In this document: positions 14,797-24,014 of the stretch, in pieces
How the letters are laid out: every line of letters begins with the position of its first letter
Position numbering within the stretch: the stretch's first letter is position 1
NCBI RefSeq assembly: GCF_034670005.1
Contig: NZ_JAXMOH010000002.1
Location: 673,053 to 737,052 of the forward strand
Length of the DNA stretch: 64,000 bases
Source: Thalassobius sp034670005
Lineage (GTDB): Bacteria > Pseudomonadota > Alphaproteobacteria > Rhodobacterales > Rhodobacteraceae
Direction of reading: 5' to 3'
The notes under the pieces: generated by a model
The model's database searches: none
What the model saw: only the letters and a program-made list of their open reading frames with translations
What the model was told of the DNA's origin: nothing
Program-made: the position numbers and the translations under genes

Positions 14797-17628
14797 ATGG
14801 CAACGATGGTTTCCGGGCTGGGAGGTCCGGCAGGGTACGGCGAAAACGTCTTTTCCAGCAGCACTTTGGCGGCGGGAAATATTGATGACGGGTCGGTCCT
14901 GATTGATGCGACATCCGTTTTCGGTGCTGGTGGCATAGATTATCAAGGCACCAGCTACGATTCGATCTACCTGAATTCGAACGGCAATATCAGCTTTGGC
15001 GCGGCCCAAACCGCGTACCGGCCTGCCCTGTCGACCACCAATACCCCGACCATTGCGGCCTTCTGGGGCGATGTGAACCTCAATTCGGGGGGCGAGATCT
15101 ATTGGGATCTCGACCCGGCCAATGGCACGATCACCCTGACATGGCTGAATGTTGCGCCCTATTCGGGGTCCGGCAGCAATTCGTTCCAAATGGTGCTGAC
15201 CTCGACCGGGAATGGCAATTTCAGCACCGATTTCATCTATGAAGATATCCAGTGGACCAATGGCGGCAGTGGCACCGCACAAACCGGTTTTACCGATGGC
15301 GGTGCCAATGTCGACCCGCTGCCGGGATCGGGCAATTCGGCCACGCTGTCGAATTACGAAAATTACGATTTCGGATCGGGCGATCCTGCGGGCAGCTACA
15401 GTCAGAACTTCGTCAATGGTCAACCGGTAGACGCGGATGGCGTTGTGACCGGGACCGACGGGGCCGATGTGATCGACGCGACCTATACCGACAGCGATGG
15501 CGATCAGGTCAGCGACAACGCCGATTCCGTGGTTGCAGGCGCGGGCGACGACACCGTGCAATCGGGTGCCGGAAACGACACCGTTGAAGGCGGGCTGGGC
15601 AGCGATTTCATCTCGGGCGGGACCGGGGACGATTTGATCTATGGCGATCAAGCCACCGCCCCAAGCGCGACAACCGAAAGACTGGACTGGACTGCGCAGG
15701 GCGGCAACGGCACCGATCTGAGCGGCGGGTTCACCCAGGATACCGGCGACATGTCGGTTTCGGTCGGCTTCTCCAATGATGGCAATAACAACCCGGTTTT
15801 CGAAATCGACACCGGCGAAACGCAATATGTCGGCGCGGGCGAATCCTTCGATACCGGCAGCGGGCTGTACCTGTTCGGCAATGGCGATAACGCAACCTCG
15901 ACCACCACGTTCGATTTTGCCGCCAATTCGGCCACTGTCGAAAACGAGGTCGAAAACGTTTCGTTCCGGATCAACGATATCGACTGGGCGTCGGGCAACC
16001 ATACCGATGTCGTCACGGTCAACGCTTTTGATGCCAACGGTAATCCCGTCGCGGTGACGATCACACCGAACGGCACCGATACGGTAAGCGGCAACACCAT
16101 CACCGCAGGCACGACCGGCGAAACCGCCTCTGATCAGGGCGGCTCGGCCCTGATCGAGGTTGCCGGGCCGGTCGGATCCATCGAAATCATCTATGGCAAC
16201 GCTCAGGGCGGGACGCAGGCGGTCTGGGTTACCGATGTCACGTTCGACACCATTCCGGTCACCGCACAAGGGGACGACACCCTGTTGGGCGGCGCGGGTA
16301 ACGATACGCTGTATGGCCAGGACGGCAATGACGTGATTGATGGCGGTGCCGACAATGACAGTGTTGAAGGTGGCGCGGGCAACGACAGCCTGAGCGGCGG
16401 CACCGGCAGCGACACGCTGTCGGGTGGCACCGGCGATGATACCTTGCAGGGCGGCGCGGGCGGCGACGACCTGTCGGGTGGCGCGGGCATGGATTTCGTC
16501 GACTATTCCGATTCCGATGCCGCGGTGAATATCGACCTTGGCAGCAACACCGCCTCGGGCGGTTTTGCCGACAATGACACGCTGACGGGCGGGCTTGATG
16601 GGATCATCGGGTCGGACTGGGACGATACGCTGAGCGGATACGACGGGTCGGGCGCGGGTTGGACCAATGTTTTCTTTGGCGGGGCTGGCGATGACCTGAT
16701 CGACGGGCGCGGCGGCGATGACAGCCTGTATGGCGAGGCTGGCAACGATACGATCATCGGCGGCACCGGTGCCGACCTGATTGATGGCGGTGCCGATGAC
16801 GACACGCTTTATGTCGGGTCGGACGATACCGCCATCGGCGGCGCGGGCGACGACATTTTCATCATCGACGATACAGCGCTTGGTGGCGGCACGATCACCA
16901 TTGATGGCGGCGAGGTCGATGAACCGGGTGGCGATACCTTGGATTTCAGTGGCCTGATTGATTGGGGCGACGTCATCTATACCAACACCGATCCGAACGC
17001 GCTGGCTGGCCATGCCACCCTGTCGGACGGTACGCTGGTCGATTTTTCCAATATCGAGGATGTGGTCATCTGTTTCACCGGCGGCACCCGCATCCTGACT
17101 CCACAGGGCGCGCGCCGGGTCGAAGACCTGCGCCCCGGCGACCCTGTTCTGACCCGCGATCATGGCGTTCAGCCGATCCGCTGGATCGGCAGCCGCAGCA
17201 CGGTCGGCACCGGGAATTTCGCCCCGATCCGGTTCGCGCCGGGCAGCCTGGGGAATGATCGCCCGCTGTTGGTTTCGCCACAGCACCGGATGCTGCACCA
17301 GTCGCACCGGGCCAATCTCTATTTCAACGATTCCGAAGTTCTGGTCCCGGCCAAACACATGGTCAATGGTGACAGCATTCAACAGATCGACCAGGTCAAG
17401 GTCGACTATTTCCACATCCTGTTCGACAGCCATGAAATCGTGTTCGCCGAAGGTGTCGCGTCGGAAAGCTTCCACCCCGGCCAAATGGGCCTGACCGCGA
17501 TAACCGATGCCGCGCGCGACGAACTGTTCGGGCTATTCCCCGAATTGCGCAGCAACCCCAATGGGTTCGGAGACACGGCGCGGCTGTGCCTGAAAGCGCA
17601 TGAGGCAAAGGTGGTGATGGCCGCGTGA
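14797..17628 (+). CDS. RTX calcium-binding protein with nidogen-like N-terminal region and C-terminal Hint domain
   Basis: Probable type I secreted surface or extracellular protein of about 943 residues. The N-terminal 160 residues resemble a nidogen-like domain (NGNISFG, AAFWGDVNL, FQMVLTSTGNG). Glycine/aspartate-rich nonapeptide repeats of the GGxGxDxLx type, which bind calcium, occur in three blocks: about residues 246-282, 493-568 and 628-690. From Cys759 (CFTGGTRILT) to the end is a Hint domain, related to hedgehog and intein self-cleavage modules, with the later SPQHRM and AKHMVNG motifs. No N-terminal signal peptide, consistent with C-terminal type I export, but no HlyB/HlyD genes are nearby. 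The start is uncertain: TTG 14782, ATG 14797 and ATG 14806 are all possible with weak ribosome sites. Confidence 0.85.
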   Translation: MATMVSGLGGPAGYGENVFSSSTLAAGNIDDGSVLIDATSVFGAGGIDYQGTSYDSIYLNSNGNISFGAAQTAYRPALSTTNTPTIAAFWGDVNLNSGGEIYWDLDPANGTITLTWLNVAPYSGSGSNSFQMVLTSTGNGNFSTDFIYEDIQWTNGGSGTAQTGFTDGGANVDPLPGSGNSATLSNYENYDFGSGDPAGSYSQNFVNGQPVDADGVVTGTDGADVIDATYTDSDGDQVSDNADSVVAGAGDDTVQSGAGNDTVEGGLGSDFISGGTGDDLIYGDQATAPSATTERLDWTAQGGNGTDLSGGFTQDTGDMSVSVGFSNDGNNNPVFEIDTGETQYVGAGESFDTGSGLYLFGNGDNATSTTTFDFAANSATVENEVENVSFRINDIDWASGNHTDVVTVNAFDANGNPVAVTITPNGTDTVSGNTITAGTTGETASDQGGSALIEVAGPVGSIEIIYGNAQGGTQAVWVTDVTFDTIPVTAQGDDTLLGGAGNDTLYGQDGNDVIDGGADNDSVEGGAGNDSLSGGTGSDTLSGGTGDDTLQGGAGGDDLSGGAGMDFVDYSDSDAAVNIDLGSNTASGGFADNDTLTGGLDGIIGSDWDDTLSGYDGSGAGWTNVFFGGAGDDLIDGRGGDDSLYGEAGNDTIIGGTGADLIDGGADDDTLYVGSDDTAIGGAGDDIFIIDDTALGGGTITIDGGEVDEPGGDTLDFSGLIDWGDVIYTNTDPNALAGHATLSDGTLVDFSNIEDVVICFTGGTRILTPQGARRVEDLRPGDPVLTRDHGVQPIRWIGSRSTVGTGNFAPIRFAPGSLGNDRPLLVSPQHRMLHQSHRANLYFNDSEVLVPAKHMVNGDSIQQIDQVKVDYFHILFDSHEIVFAEGVASESFHPGQMGLTAITDAARDELFGLFPELRSNPNGFGDTARLCLKAHEAKVVMAA

Positions 17629-17703
17629 GGAACCCGCGCACGCGCGTTTCGCGGACCCGCTGCTTAAACAGGTGTCCGCATCTGATCCGGCCAGACCGGT
17701 TTC

Positions 17704-18405
17704 TTATCCCGTGCTGACCCCGAAAATCATGCCGACCCCGGCAGTCGCAGCCATGGCCAGAGCCCCCCAGAAGGTCACGCGCATGGCGCCCTTGGTAATA
17801 CCGGCACCGCCAGCCGATGCGCCAAGCCCACCGAGAACGGCCAGCGCGACGAGGGTGGTCATTGAAACGATAAGCACGATCTGCGCCGCGGCGACAAGTG
17901 ATGCTATGATCAGCGGAACAACCGCGCCCAGCGCGAAGGTAAACGCGGACACCAGCGCCGCCTGCACCGGGTGCGCCGTCACCGTTTCCGAAATGCCAAG
18001 TTCATCGCGTGCATGCGCCCCAAGCGCGTCTTTCTCGGTGAGTTGAACCGCGACCTGCCGCGCCAGACCTTCATCAAGCCCGCGCTCGATATAGATATGC
18101 GTCAACTCATCGAGTTCCGCCTCGGGCGTTTCCAACAATTCCTTGGTTTCACGCGCAATATCTGCCTGCTCCGCATCGGTTTGCGAACTGACGGATACAT
18201 ATTCGCCCGCCGCCATCGACATCGCGCCTGCGACAAGACCGGCGAGACCGGCAATCAAAATCTCGGGACGCCCCGATCCCGCAGCCGCAACCCCGACCAC
18301 GAGGCTTGCGGTTGAGACTAGGCCGTCATTCGCCCCGAGAACCGCCGCCCGCAGCCAGCCGATACGATGGACCATGTGGTTTTCTGGATGTCTGCTGCGG
18401 TTCAT
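17704..18405 (-). CDS. VIT1/CCC1 transporter family protein
   Basis: Inner-membrane protein of 233 residues related to vacuolar iron transporters, which move Fe(II) or Mn(II). Membrane segments lie near residues 18-38 (VLGANDGLVSTASLVVG, the family hallmark), 45-65 and three more in the last 90 residues. The cytoplasmic loop between the second and third segments (about residues 70-145) is rich in Glu and carries ETKELLETPEAELDEL, the region that binds metal in plant VIT1. It overlaps the P-type ATPase stop by ATGA and is the last gene of the flavin/metal operon, suggesting metal export or storage coupled to that cluster. Confidence 0.85.
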   Translation of the reverse strand: MNRSRHPENHMVHRIGWLRAAVLGANDGLVSTASLVVGVAAAGSGRPEILIAGLAGLVAGAMSMAAGEYVSVSSQTDAEQADIARETKELLETPEAELDELTHIYIERGLDEGLARQVAVQLTEKDALGAHARDELGISETVTAHPVQAALVSAFTFALGAVVPLIIASLVAAAQIVLIVSMTTLVALAVLGGLGASAGGAGITKGAMRVTFWGALAMAATAGVGMIFGVSTG

Positions 18406-20309
18406 GTTGTCTTTCCTTTCAATTCACTGTTCGCTGGCACCGTGTCGAGCGCCGCCTCTGGTGCGAGCGCGTCATGGGGCGCGATGCGCAGGGCCCGCAG
18501 CGCGTTCAGGATGACGGCGACGTCGATCACTTCCTGCAGCACGGCCCCCTCAACCGGGGTAAGATATCCGTAGGCCGCCGCGATCATGCCGGTGATCGAC
18601 AGACCGATACCCGCCACGACGCTTTGCATGGCGATGCTCCGGGACCGGCGGGCAATCTCGATCCCCGACCCAAGCCGGTCGATCAGGTCGACCAAAAGCA
18701 CGACATCGGCGGCTTCGGCCGAAGCCGCGGCGCCGCGCGCGCCCATTGCCACGCCCACATCCGCAGCCGCCAGCGCCGGGGCGTCGTTCACCCCGTCCCC
18801 CACCATCATCACCGGGCCGTGTTTACGTTCGGTCAGGACCAGCAAAACCTTCTGGTCGGGCGTCAACCCGGCGCGAAGCCCGTCAAGCCCGAGCCCTTCG
18901 GTCACGCGTTCGGCCACCTCGGCCCGGTCCCCCGTCGCCAGCAGAATGCGTTCGATCCCGTCCCGGCGCAGCCCGGCAAGCGTGACTTCTACGCCTTCTC
19001 GCAAAGGGTCGGCCATGACGAGATGGCCCGCCATATGGCCATCCACTGCCACGGCGACAAGGACAGATCCCGCGGCCAGTGCCGGATGATCGTCTGAATG
19101 CCGCCCGACGCGGCGCGCGACGAAACCGTCGCCGCCGACAATGACCTTGTGGCCCTCGACGGTTCCGACGACGCCTTCGCCCGGGATTTCGGCCACTTCC
19201 GAAGGCACCGTCAGCGCAAGGCCCCGCTGTTTCGCGGCTGCGACGATGGCCTGTGCGACGGGATGTTTCGACGCCTGATCAAGCCCCGCTGCAAGCCGCA
19301 GAATGTCGTCTTCGCTCATGCCATCATGGCTGTCGATCGAAACGATCTGCGGCCGGCCATCAGTCAGGGTTCCGGTCTTGTCGACAATCAGGGTGCGGAT
19401 ACGACCCATCGTTTCCAGCGGCCCAGCCCCCTTGATCAGCACACCGAAATGCGCGGCACGTGACAGGCCGGCAACCAGGGCGACCGGCACCGCCAGGATC
19501 AGCGGACAGGGGGTCGCCACCACCAGAACCGCGACCGCCCGGATCGGATCGCCGGAAATCCACCACGCCGCAAAGGCGATGATGACGGTGATCGCCAGAA
19601 ATCCCAAAGACCAGCGGTCTGCCATCCGCGCCATCGGGGCCTTGGACCGCTGCGCGTCTTCGACCAACCGCACGATCCCGGCATAGGTGCTTTCCTTGGC
19701 AAGCCGCGTCGCGGTCAGATTGAACGCTTCGCCTGCATTGGTGGACCCGCTCATCGCGTCGTCACCTTGGGACAGACGGGCCGGCAGCGATTCACCGGTC
19801 AGGGCCGAGGTGTCGAGAAACGCGGCATCAGAGGCGACCGTGCCATCGACGGGAACAACATCGCCCTGCCGGATCAGCAGAAGATCGCCCAGGTCGATGT
19901 CATCGAGCGGCACCTCTTCAAGGCCATGATCGCGGTGCCGGGTCGCGGTTCGGGGAACCCGTGACAGCAGGTCGTGCATTTCGCGCCGCGCGCGGCCCTC
20001 GGCAAAACTTTCCAGAAAGGTGCCGCCCGAATACATCACCGCGACGACTGCCGCCGCCAACGTTTCGCCAAACGTCAGAGCCGCCGTCATCGACAAGGCC
20101 GCAACGATGTCGAGCCCAACCTCGCCCTGCCACAGGCTGCGCAGAATTTCGATGAGAAGAGCCGCCAGTACCGGGATGACCGCGACGCCCCATGCAATGT
20201 TTGCGACCCCGGTCGCGCCCGCAAGGTAGAAGACAAATCCCGACATCAGGCCGGACACCGCAATCAGTAGCAGCGCTGTTTTCAACCGATCGTTATTGAA
20301 TTGTTCCAT
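18402..20309 (-). CDS. Heavy-metal translocating P1B-type ATPase
   Basis: Metal-pumping ATPase of 635 residues in the inner membrane. Motifs: TGES loop as TGESLPARL, the membrane metal site TPCPLILAVP (a CPx motif with a single Cys), phosphorylation site DKTGTLTDG, the P1B-specific HP dipeptide in ASKHPVAQAI, and GDGVNDAPALAAADVGVAM. There is no N-terminal HMA domain; the chain starts straight before the first membrane segment. Single-Cys TPCPL-type pumps vary in specificity, so Cu, Zn, Mn and Fe cannot be separated by reading. ATG 20309 lies inside the ApbE gene end (17-base overlap), so the frame's upstream extension is discounted. Its place between apbE and the VIT gene links metal transport to the flavin system. 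Confidence 0.9.
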   Translation of the reverse strand: MEQFNNDRLKTALLLIAVSGLMSGFVFYLAGATGVANIAWGVAVIPVLAALLIEILRSLWQGEVGLDIVAALSMTAALTFGETLAAAVVAVMYSGGTFLESFAEGRARREMHDLLSRVPRTATRHRDHGLEEVPLDDIDLGDLLLIRQGDVVPVDGTVASDAAFLDTSALTGESLPARLSQGDDAMSGSTNAGEAFNLTATRLAKESTYAGIVRLVEDAQRSKAPMARMADRWSLGFLAITVIIAFAAWWISGDPIRAVAVLVVATPCPLILAVPVALVAGLSRAAHFGVLIKGAGPLETMGRIRTLIVDKTGTLTDGRPQIVSIDSHDGMSEDDILRLAAGLDQASKHPVAQAIVAAAKQRGLALTVPSEVAEIPGEGVVGTVEGHKVIVGGDGFVARRVGRHSDDHPALAAGSVLVAVAVDGHMAGHLVMADPLREGVEVTLAGLRRDGIERILLATGDRAEVAERVTEGLGLDGLRAGLTPDQKVLLVLTERKHGPVMMVGDGVNDAPALAAADVGVAMGARGAAASAEAADVVLLVDLIDRLGSGIEIARRSRSIAMQSVVAGIGLSITGMIAAAYGYLTPVEGAVLQEVIDVAVILNALRALRIAPHDALAPEAALDTVPANSELKGKTT

Positions 20310-21300
20310 ACGGCTCGTTTCTCGTGGCCGGAGCGGTTGCCGCCGGTTGATTGGAAAACAGGTGTCCGATTCCCAGGGTCCGGACGCTTGCATCACCATC
20401 GCGCAAGAGAAAGAGGGCGTCGAGTCCGCGTTGCCGCGCGCATTGCGCGCCGATGTCGGGGCCCAGAACCATCAGGGCAGTCGCCCAGGCGTCGGCCTCT
20501 GCACAGGTTCGCGCGATGACTGTAACCGACGCGGGCGACGCCAGCAGCGGTGCCCCCTTGCGCGGATCCATCGTGTGCGACAGGCGGTACCCCTGCACAT
20601 CGACCCAATGACGGTAATCCCCCGAGGTCGCGACCGCGGCGTCCTGCAGCGACAGCACCGAATGCGTTGCCCGGCGCAGCGGATCGGGCGCTTCCACCGC
20701 GATCGTCCAGGGAGTGTCGTCCGGCCTCAGGCCAATTGCGCGCATTTCCCCATCAATCCCGACCAGCCCCGACGCAATGCCGAACCCGCCCAGTGTCTCG
20801 GCCAGCCGATCGGTACCGTACCCCTTGGCGATCCCGTTCAGGTCGATCACGATGGGGGCGTGTTTGCGCACCCGCACGTTCGCCATATCAATCTCAACCG
20901 CCTCATGCGCAGGCAATCGGGTCGCGGTCATCGCGCTGCGAATGCGTTCGGAAGCGGCGGCGTCAGCACCGAACCCCCACGCGGTCACCGCATCGCCCAT
21001 GCCAATATCAAAGGCCCCGTCCGAGGCTTTCCCGATCTCCAGCCCAAGCTGCATGACGTCGAGAAGCTGCGCCGGGATTGTCAGCCATTCCCCAACAGGT
21101 GCCGCGTTGAGGCGCATCAGGTCGCTGTCGGGATTCCATGTGGACATCTGGGTGTCGACATTGTCCACCGCCGCCTGAAGCGCAGCCTGAACCGGTGCGG
21201 GATCAAAACCGAGGTCGGTAACGAACAATGCCGACCAGCGGGTGCCCATCGTGGCACCGTTCAGCGCGTGGCGCACAAGGTCAGTAGACATCTTCGACAT
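20293..21300 (-). CDS. apbE: FAD:protein FMN transferase (ApbE family)
   Basis: Attaches FMN covalently to a Thr or Ser of target proteins, using FAD and Mg2+. The 335-residue product keeps the family motifs: ATMGTRWS at residues 16-23, IDLNGIAKGYGTD near 162, ATSGDYRHW near 230 and SHTMDPRKGAPL near 248. GGAGGG directly precedes ATG 21300, so this start is firm. There is no signal peptide or lipobox, unlike many ApbE proteins that work in the periplasm; this matters because the likely target is exported. It overlaps the flavoreductase fusion upstream by 20 bases and the ATPase downstream by 17, so all three are coupled. The likely acceptor is the DUF2271 protein at 23501-23971. Confidence 0.92.
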   Translation of the reverse strand: MSKMSTDLVRHALNGATMGTRWSALFVTDLGFDPAPVQAALQAAVDNVDTQMSTWNPDSDLMRLNAAPVGEWLTIPAQLLDVMQLGLEIGKASDGAFDIGMGDAVTAWGFGADAAASERIRSAMTATRLPAHEAVEIDMANVRVRKHAPIVIDLNGIAKGYGTDRLAETLGGFGIASGLVGIDGEMRAIGLRPDDTPWTIAVEAPDPLRRATHSVLSLQDAAVATSGDYRHWVDVQGYRLSHTMDPRKGAPLLASPASVTVIARTCAEADAWATALMVLGPDIGAQCARQRGLDALFLLRDGDASVRTLGIGHLFSNQPAATAPATRNEPYGTIQ

Positions 21301-23488
21301 ATCGTCCCTCCGACTTCAACGCGACCGGCGTCAGCCCGACGGGCGCAAGAATATCGGCAAGCGCATCGGTGACACCGGCAGCCATGTCGCGCCCGCCGCA
21401 TACCATGATACGCGCCCCGCCCCGGATCAGCCCGGCGAGCTGTGCCGCATCGGCGCGCAACGCATCCTGCACATATTGGGGGCTGGCCCCGCGCGAAATG
21501 GCCGTGGCGAGCCGGAAAAGGCGGCCCTCGGCCTGCCAACCGGCGAGATCCTCGCCGTAGATAAAATCGCTCTCGGGGTGGCGCATCCCGAAGAAGAGGT
21601 GGATCGGCCGGTGCCGCGCGTTGGCCCGGACGATGCCCGCGAGCGGGCCGATGCCGGTCCCTGCCCCGATCAGGATCAGCGGTACGCCGCCCCGATTGGC
21701 ATGAAAGTCGGGGTTGGTGCGGAGGAACGCTGACACGGTCTGGCCCGGTTCCAACGCCATAAGCTGCCCAGAACAGCGGCCACCGGGATGTTTTCTGACC
21801 ACGATTTCGACAAAGCCATCACGCTGCGCGGAGGCCAGCGAATAGAACCGTGGAACGGCCGACCCTTCGGGCAGGATACCAAGAAGGTCACCCGCCTGAA
21901 AGCGGCCGAACCCGCGCCCGGTCAGACGATGCCAAAGCGATTCCCTTGGGACCGCAAAGCGCAGGATCGCGGTGGGGGCCTGCACCTCGGCCCCGTAATC
22001 GCGGCGCGACACCAGCGTCAGCGGCTGCGATGCAGGCAGAACCGGCTGATGGACAAGGTCAAGATCAATGCCCATCGCCGCGCCAAGAGCCTGCCCCCAA
22101 CGGGCGAAATCCTGTGGTGACTGGCGGTTCACCGTGTCGCAGGAAAGGAGGCCCTGCCACCCTTTCGCGGTGGCCATGTCCGAAATCGCCCGGGCAAAAT
22201 CGCAATAATGGGCAAAGCTGCGATCCCCGAAGCCAAGCACCGCGAGCGGCGCTGCCGGGGCGGTTTCGAGCCGTGACAGACGGTCGAGAAACCCCTTGGC
22301 CGAAGCGGGTGCATCGCCATCGCCATAGGTCGCGGCCAGCACAATGAACCTTTCGGCCCGGGCGTAGCGTTGCGGATCGAAACCTGACATTGGTGCGGTA
22401 TGGACGGTTTGCCCTGCCTCGGTCAGCGCCTTGTGCAAGGTTGCAGCAAAGCCCCATGTGCTGCCGCCTTCGCTGCCAACCAACAGGATCGTTTCGGCCC
22501 TGCCAGCGGGCTGGTTGTTGCGAATTCCCGGCCTGCCACGCCGCCCGGCCAGCCAGACAAGAACGCCGGTTGCCCCCATCACCGGCACGCCCAGCGCCAT
22601 CAGCCCCAGCACCAGCCCCAAAAAGGCAGCACCCTGACCGGTATGCAGCATGTATATCGTTTCCGAAACGCGTTCCCAGCCGGTCAGGTCGGCCCAGCTC
22701 AGCAATGCGCCGGTGCCCTGGTCAATATATCCCGCGCCCATATCCGTTTTCAGGGTGAACACGTCCGAAGCGTCGCCGGGATACGGAAAGTTCAACGCGC
22801 GCAGTTCGGCGACCGGAGTTTTCTGCAGCAATTCGATTGCGCCGAGCGCCACGCCGGTTTCGCCGCTGACACCTGCCGGAAAGGCGGGGGCGGAATTTGC
22901 AACCGGCAGCAGATCGAAGGTCGAGGCCGCCATCCACAGCGCGGTGGACGATGACAGCACAAGGCCCAGCACCGCAACGCGCGCGATTTCGACATGCAGC
23001 CGCCCGGCAAGCGGGCCGCGCAGCGGCGCAAACCAGCGCCGCCAGCCCCCCGCCCGCCGGGCGACCAGAACCGCGCCGGACAGCGCCAGAACAAGCATAG
23101 CGGCCGCCGCCGTTGCCATGGCGATGCGACCGCCATCGCCCAGAAACAGCGACCGGTGCAGATTGGTCAGCCAGCGTTCGGTCCGGTTGGGGTCTGCCGA
23201 CCCAACGCCCTGCCCTGTCGCGGGATCAATGATTGCCGCGCCCGGCGTGCCGTCTTCGAACCAATAGGCCGTAACCCGGCCCGACGGTGCGCGACGTATC
23301 TGTTCGACACCGGGATAGGCGGCCTGAATGCGGGTGGCGAGCGTTGCCACCGACAGCCCGGCCCCCGCCTGTGGCGCGGCGATGCGGTCCGCTGCCGGAA
23401 AGACCGACAAAGCCGCCCCGCTGAGCGCCAGCAGGCTGACAAGAGCCAGGGCCAACAGACCCGGCCAACGGTGGAACGCGCGGATCAT
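21281..23488 (-). CDS. PepSY-TM / flavodoxin / NADPH-dependent ferredoxin-reductase fusion
   Basis: Membrane flavoreductase of 735 residues likely to carry electrons from cytoplasmic NAD(P)H across the inner membrane. The first 318 residues hold four membrane segments (about 10-30, 122-143, 170-190, 287-314) and PepSY-type periplasmic regions; His6, His111, His165 and His282 could bind haem or help electron transfer. A flavodoxin domain follows (ILLVGSEGGSTWGFA at 334-348), then an FAD domain with RFYSLAS at 547-553, an NADP domain with GAGTGIGPLAG at 608-618, and a terminal Tyr as in sulfite reductase flavoproteins. This architecture is known from ApbE-linked clusters. AAGGGGG precedes ATG 23488; the stop overlaps apbE. 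Confidence 0.9.
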   Translation of the reverse strand: MIRAFHRWPGLLALALVSLLALSGAALSVFPAADRIAAPQAGAGLSVATLATRIQAAYPGVEQIRRAPSGRVTAYWFEDGTPGAAIIDPATGQGVGSADPNRTERWLTNLHRSLFLGDGGRIAMATAAAAMLVLALSGAVLVARRAGGWRRWFAPLRGPLAGRLHVEIARVAVLGLVLSSSTALWMAASTFDLLPVANSAPAFPAGVSGETGVALGAIELLQKTPVAELRALNFPYPGDASDVFTLKTDMGAGYIDQGTGALLSWADLTGWERVSETIYMLHTGQGAAFLGLVLGLMALGVPVMGATGVLVWLAGRRGRPGIRNNQPAGRAETILLVGSEGGSTWGFAATLHKALTEAGQTVHTAPMSGFDPQRYARAERFIVLAATYGDGDAPASAKGFLDRLSRLETAPAAPLAVLGFGDRSFAHYCDFARAISDMATAKGWQGLLSCDTVNRQSPQDFARWGQALGAAMGIDLDLVHQPVLPASQPLTLVSRRDYGAEVQAPTAILRFAVPRESLWHRLTGRGFGRFQAGDLLGILPEGSAVPRFYSLASAQRDGFVEIVVRKHPGGRCSGQLMALEPGQTVSAFLRTNPDFHANRGGVPLILIGAGTGIGPLAGIVRANARHRPIHLFFGMRHPESDFIYGEDLAGWQAEGRLFRLATAISRGASPQYVQDALRADAAQLAGLIRGGARIMVCGGRDMAAGVTDALADILAPVGLTPVALKSEGRYVEDVY

Positions 23489-23500
23489 GGCCCTGCCCCC

Positions 23501-23971
23501 TTACATGTCGTAGGTGAAATCGGCGACGTAGCGACGGCCACGGACCGGCGTTCCGGCTCCGTCTGTGGTCAACGGCACGGCAATCTCGTTCGGGCTGTCG
23601 CGCATGTCCTCAACGGCAGCGTCGATATGAAGAACATAGCCGGCGTCAAACAGCGCGTCGGCCAGATCGAGCGTGATATCGAGCTTTCTGCCCGCCCCGA
23701 CGCTGGCACCGGTGATGCCGTTTATCTGCGCAGGATCGCCGCCGGTCGCGCGATACCAGTCGGTGAGGTGCTGGTAATATTTGGATTTGCCGCCCGCCAT
23801 CCAGAGACTGCCAACATAGGCCCCTGACGCATCGGTGACGTAGAGCGCGAGATAAGCACCGTCGCCGCGATAATTATTCAGCGTTGTGGACAGCGTAACC
23901 GGGCGCGCCATGGCAAGACCGGGAATCGTCAGCGCCGTAGTCAGCGCCAGCGTTGCAAAAACTGATTTCAT
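23501..23971 (-). CDS. Exported DUF2271 protein with candidate flavinylation motif
   Basis: Predicted periplasmic protein of 156 residues. A Sec signal peptide (MKSVFATLALTTALTIPGLAMA) precedes a beta-rich DUF2271 domain. Residues 84-90 read NGITGAS, close to the consensus used by ApbE, in which the final Thr or Ser (here Ser90) receives FMN; DUF2271 proteins often carry this motif and sit beside apbE and PepSY genes. The protein is therefore the best candidate FMN carrier for electrons from the membrane reductase. An upstream ATG at 23980 is too close to AAGAAGG, so 23971 is preferred. The gene lies 43 bases after the Asp-rich gene and 12 before the reductase. Confidence 0.82.
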   Translation of the reverse strand: MKSVFATLALTTALTIPGLAMARPVTLSTTLNNYRGDGAYLALYVTDASGAYVGSLWMAGGKSKYYQHLTDWYRATGGDPAQINGITGASVGAGRKLDITLDLADALFDAGYVLHIDAAVEDMRDSPNEIAVPLTTDGAGTPVRGRRYVADFTYDM

Positions 23972-24014
23972 AGGGATCATACCTTCTTGGGGACCTGGAA
24001 TAAGAGGGTCGGCT

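Noticed and set aside
14713..17484. 923-codon open frame antisense to the RTX gene
   Set aside because: It mirrors the GC-rich, repeat-rich RTX coding strand; the Ile/Val/Ala/Gly-rich product has no domain, no ribosome site and no conserved start.
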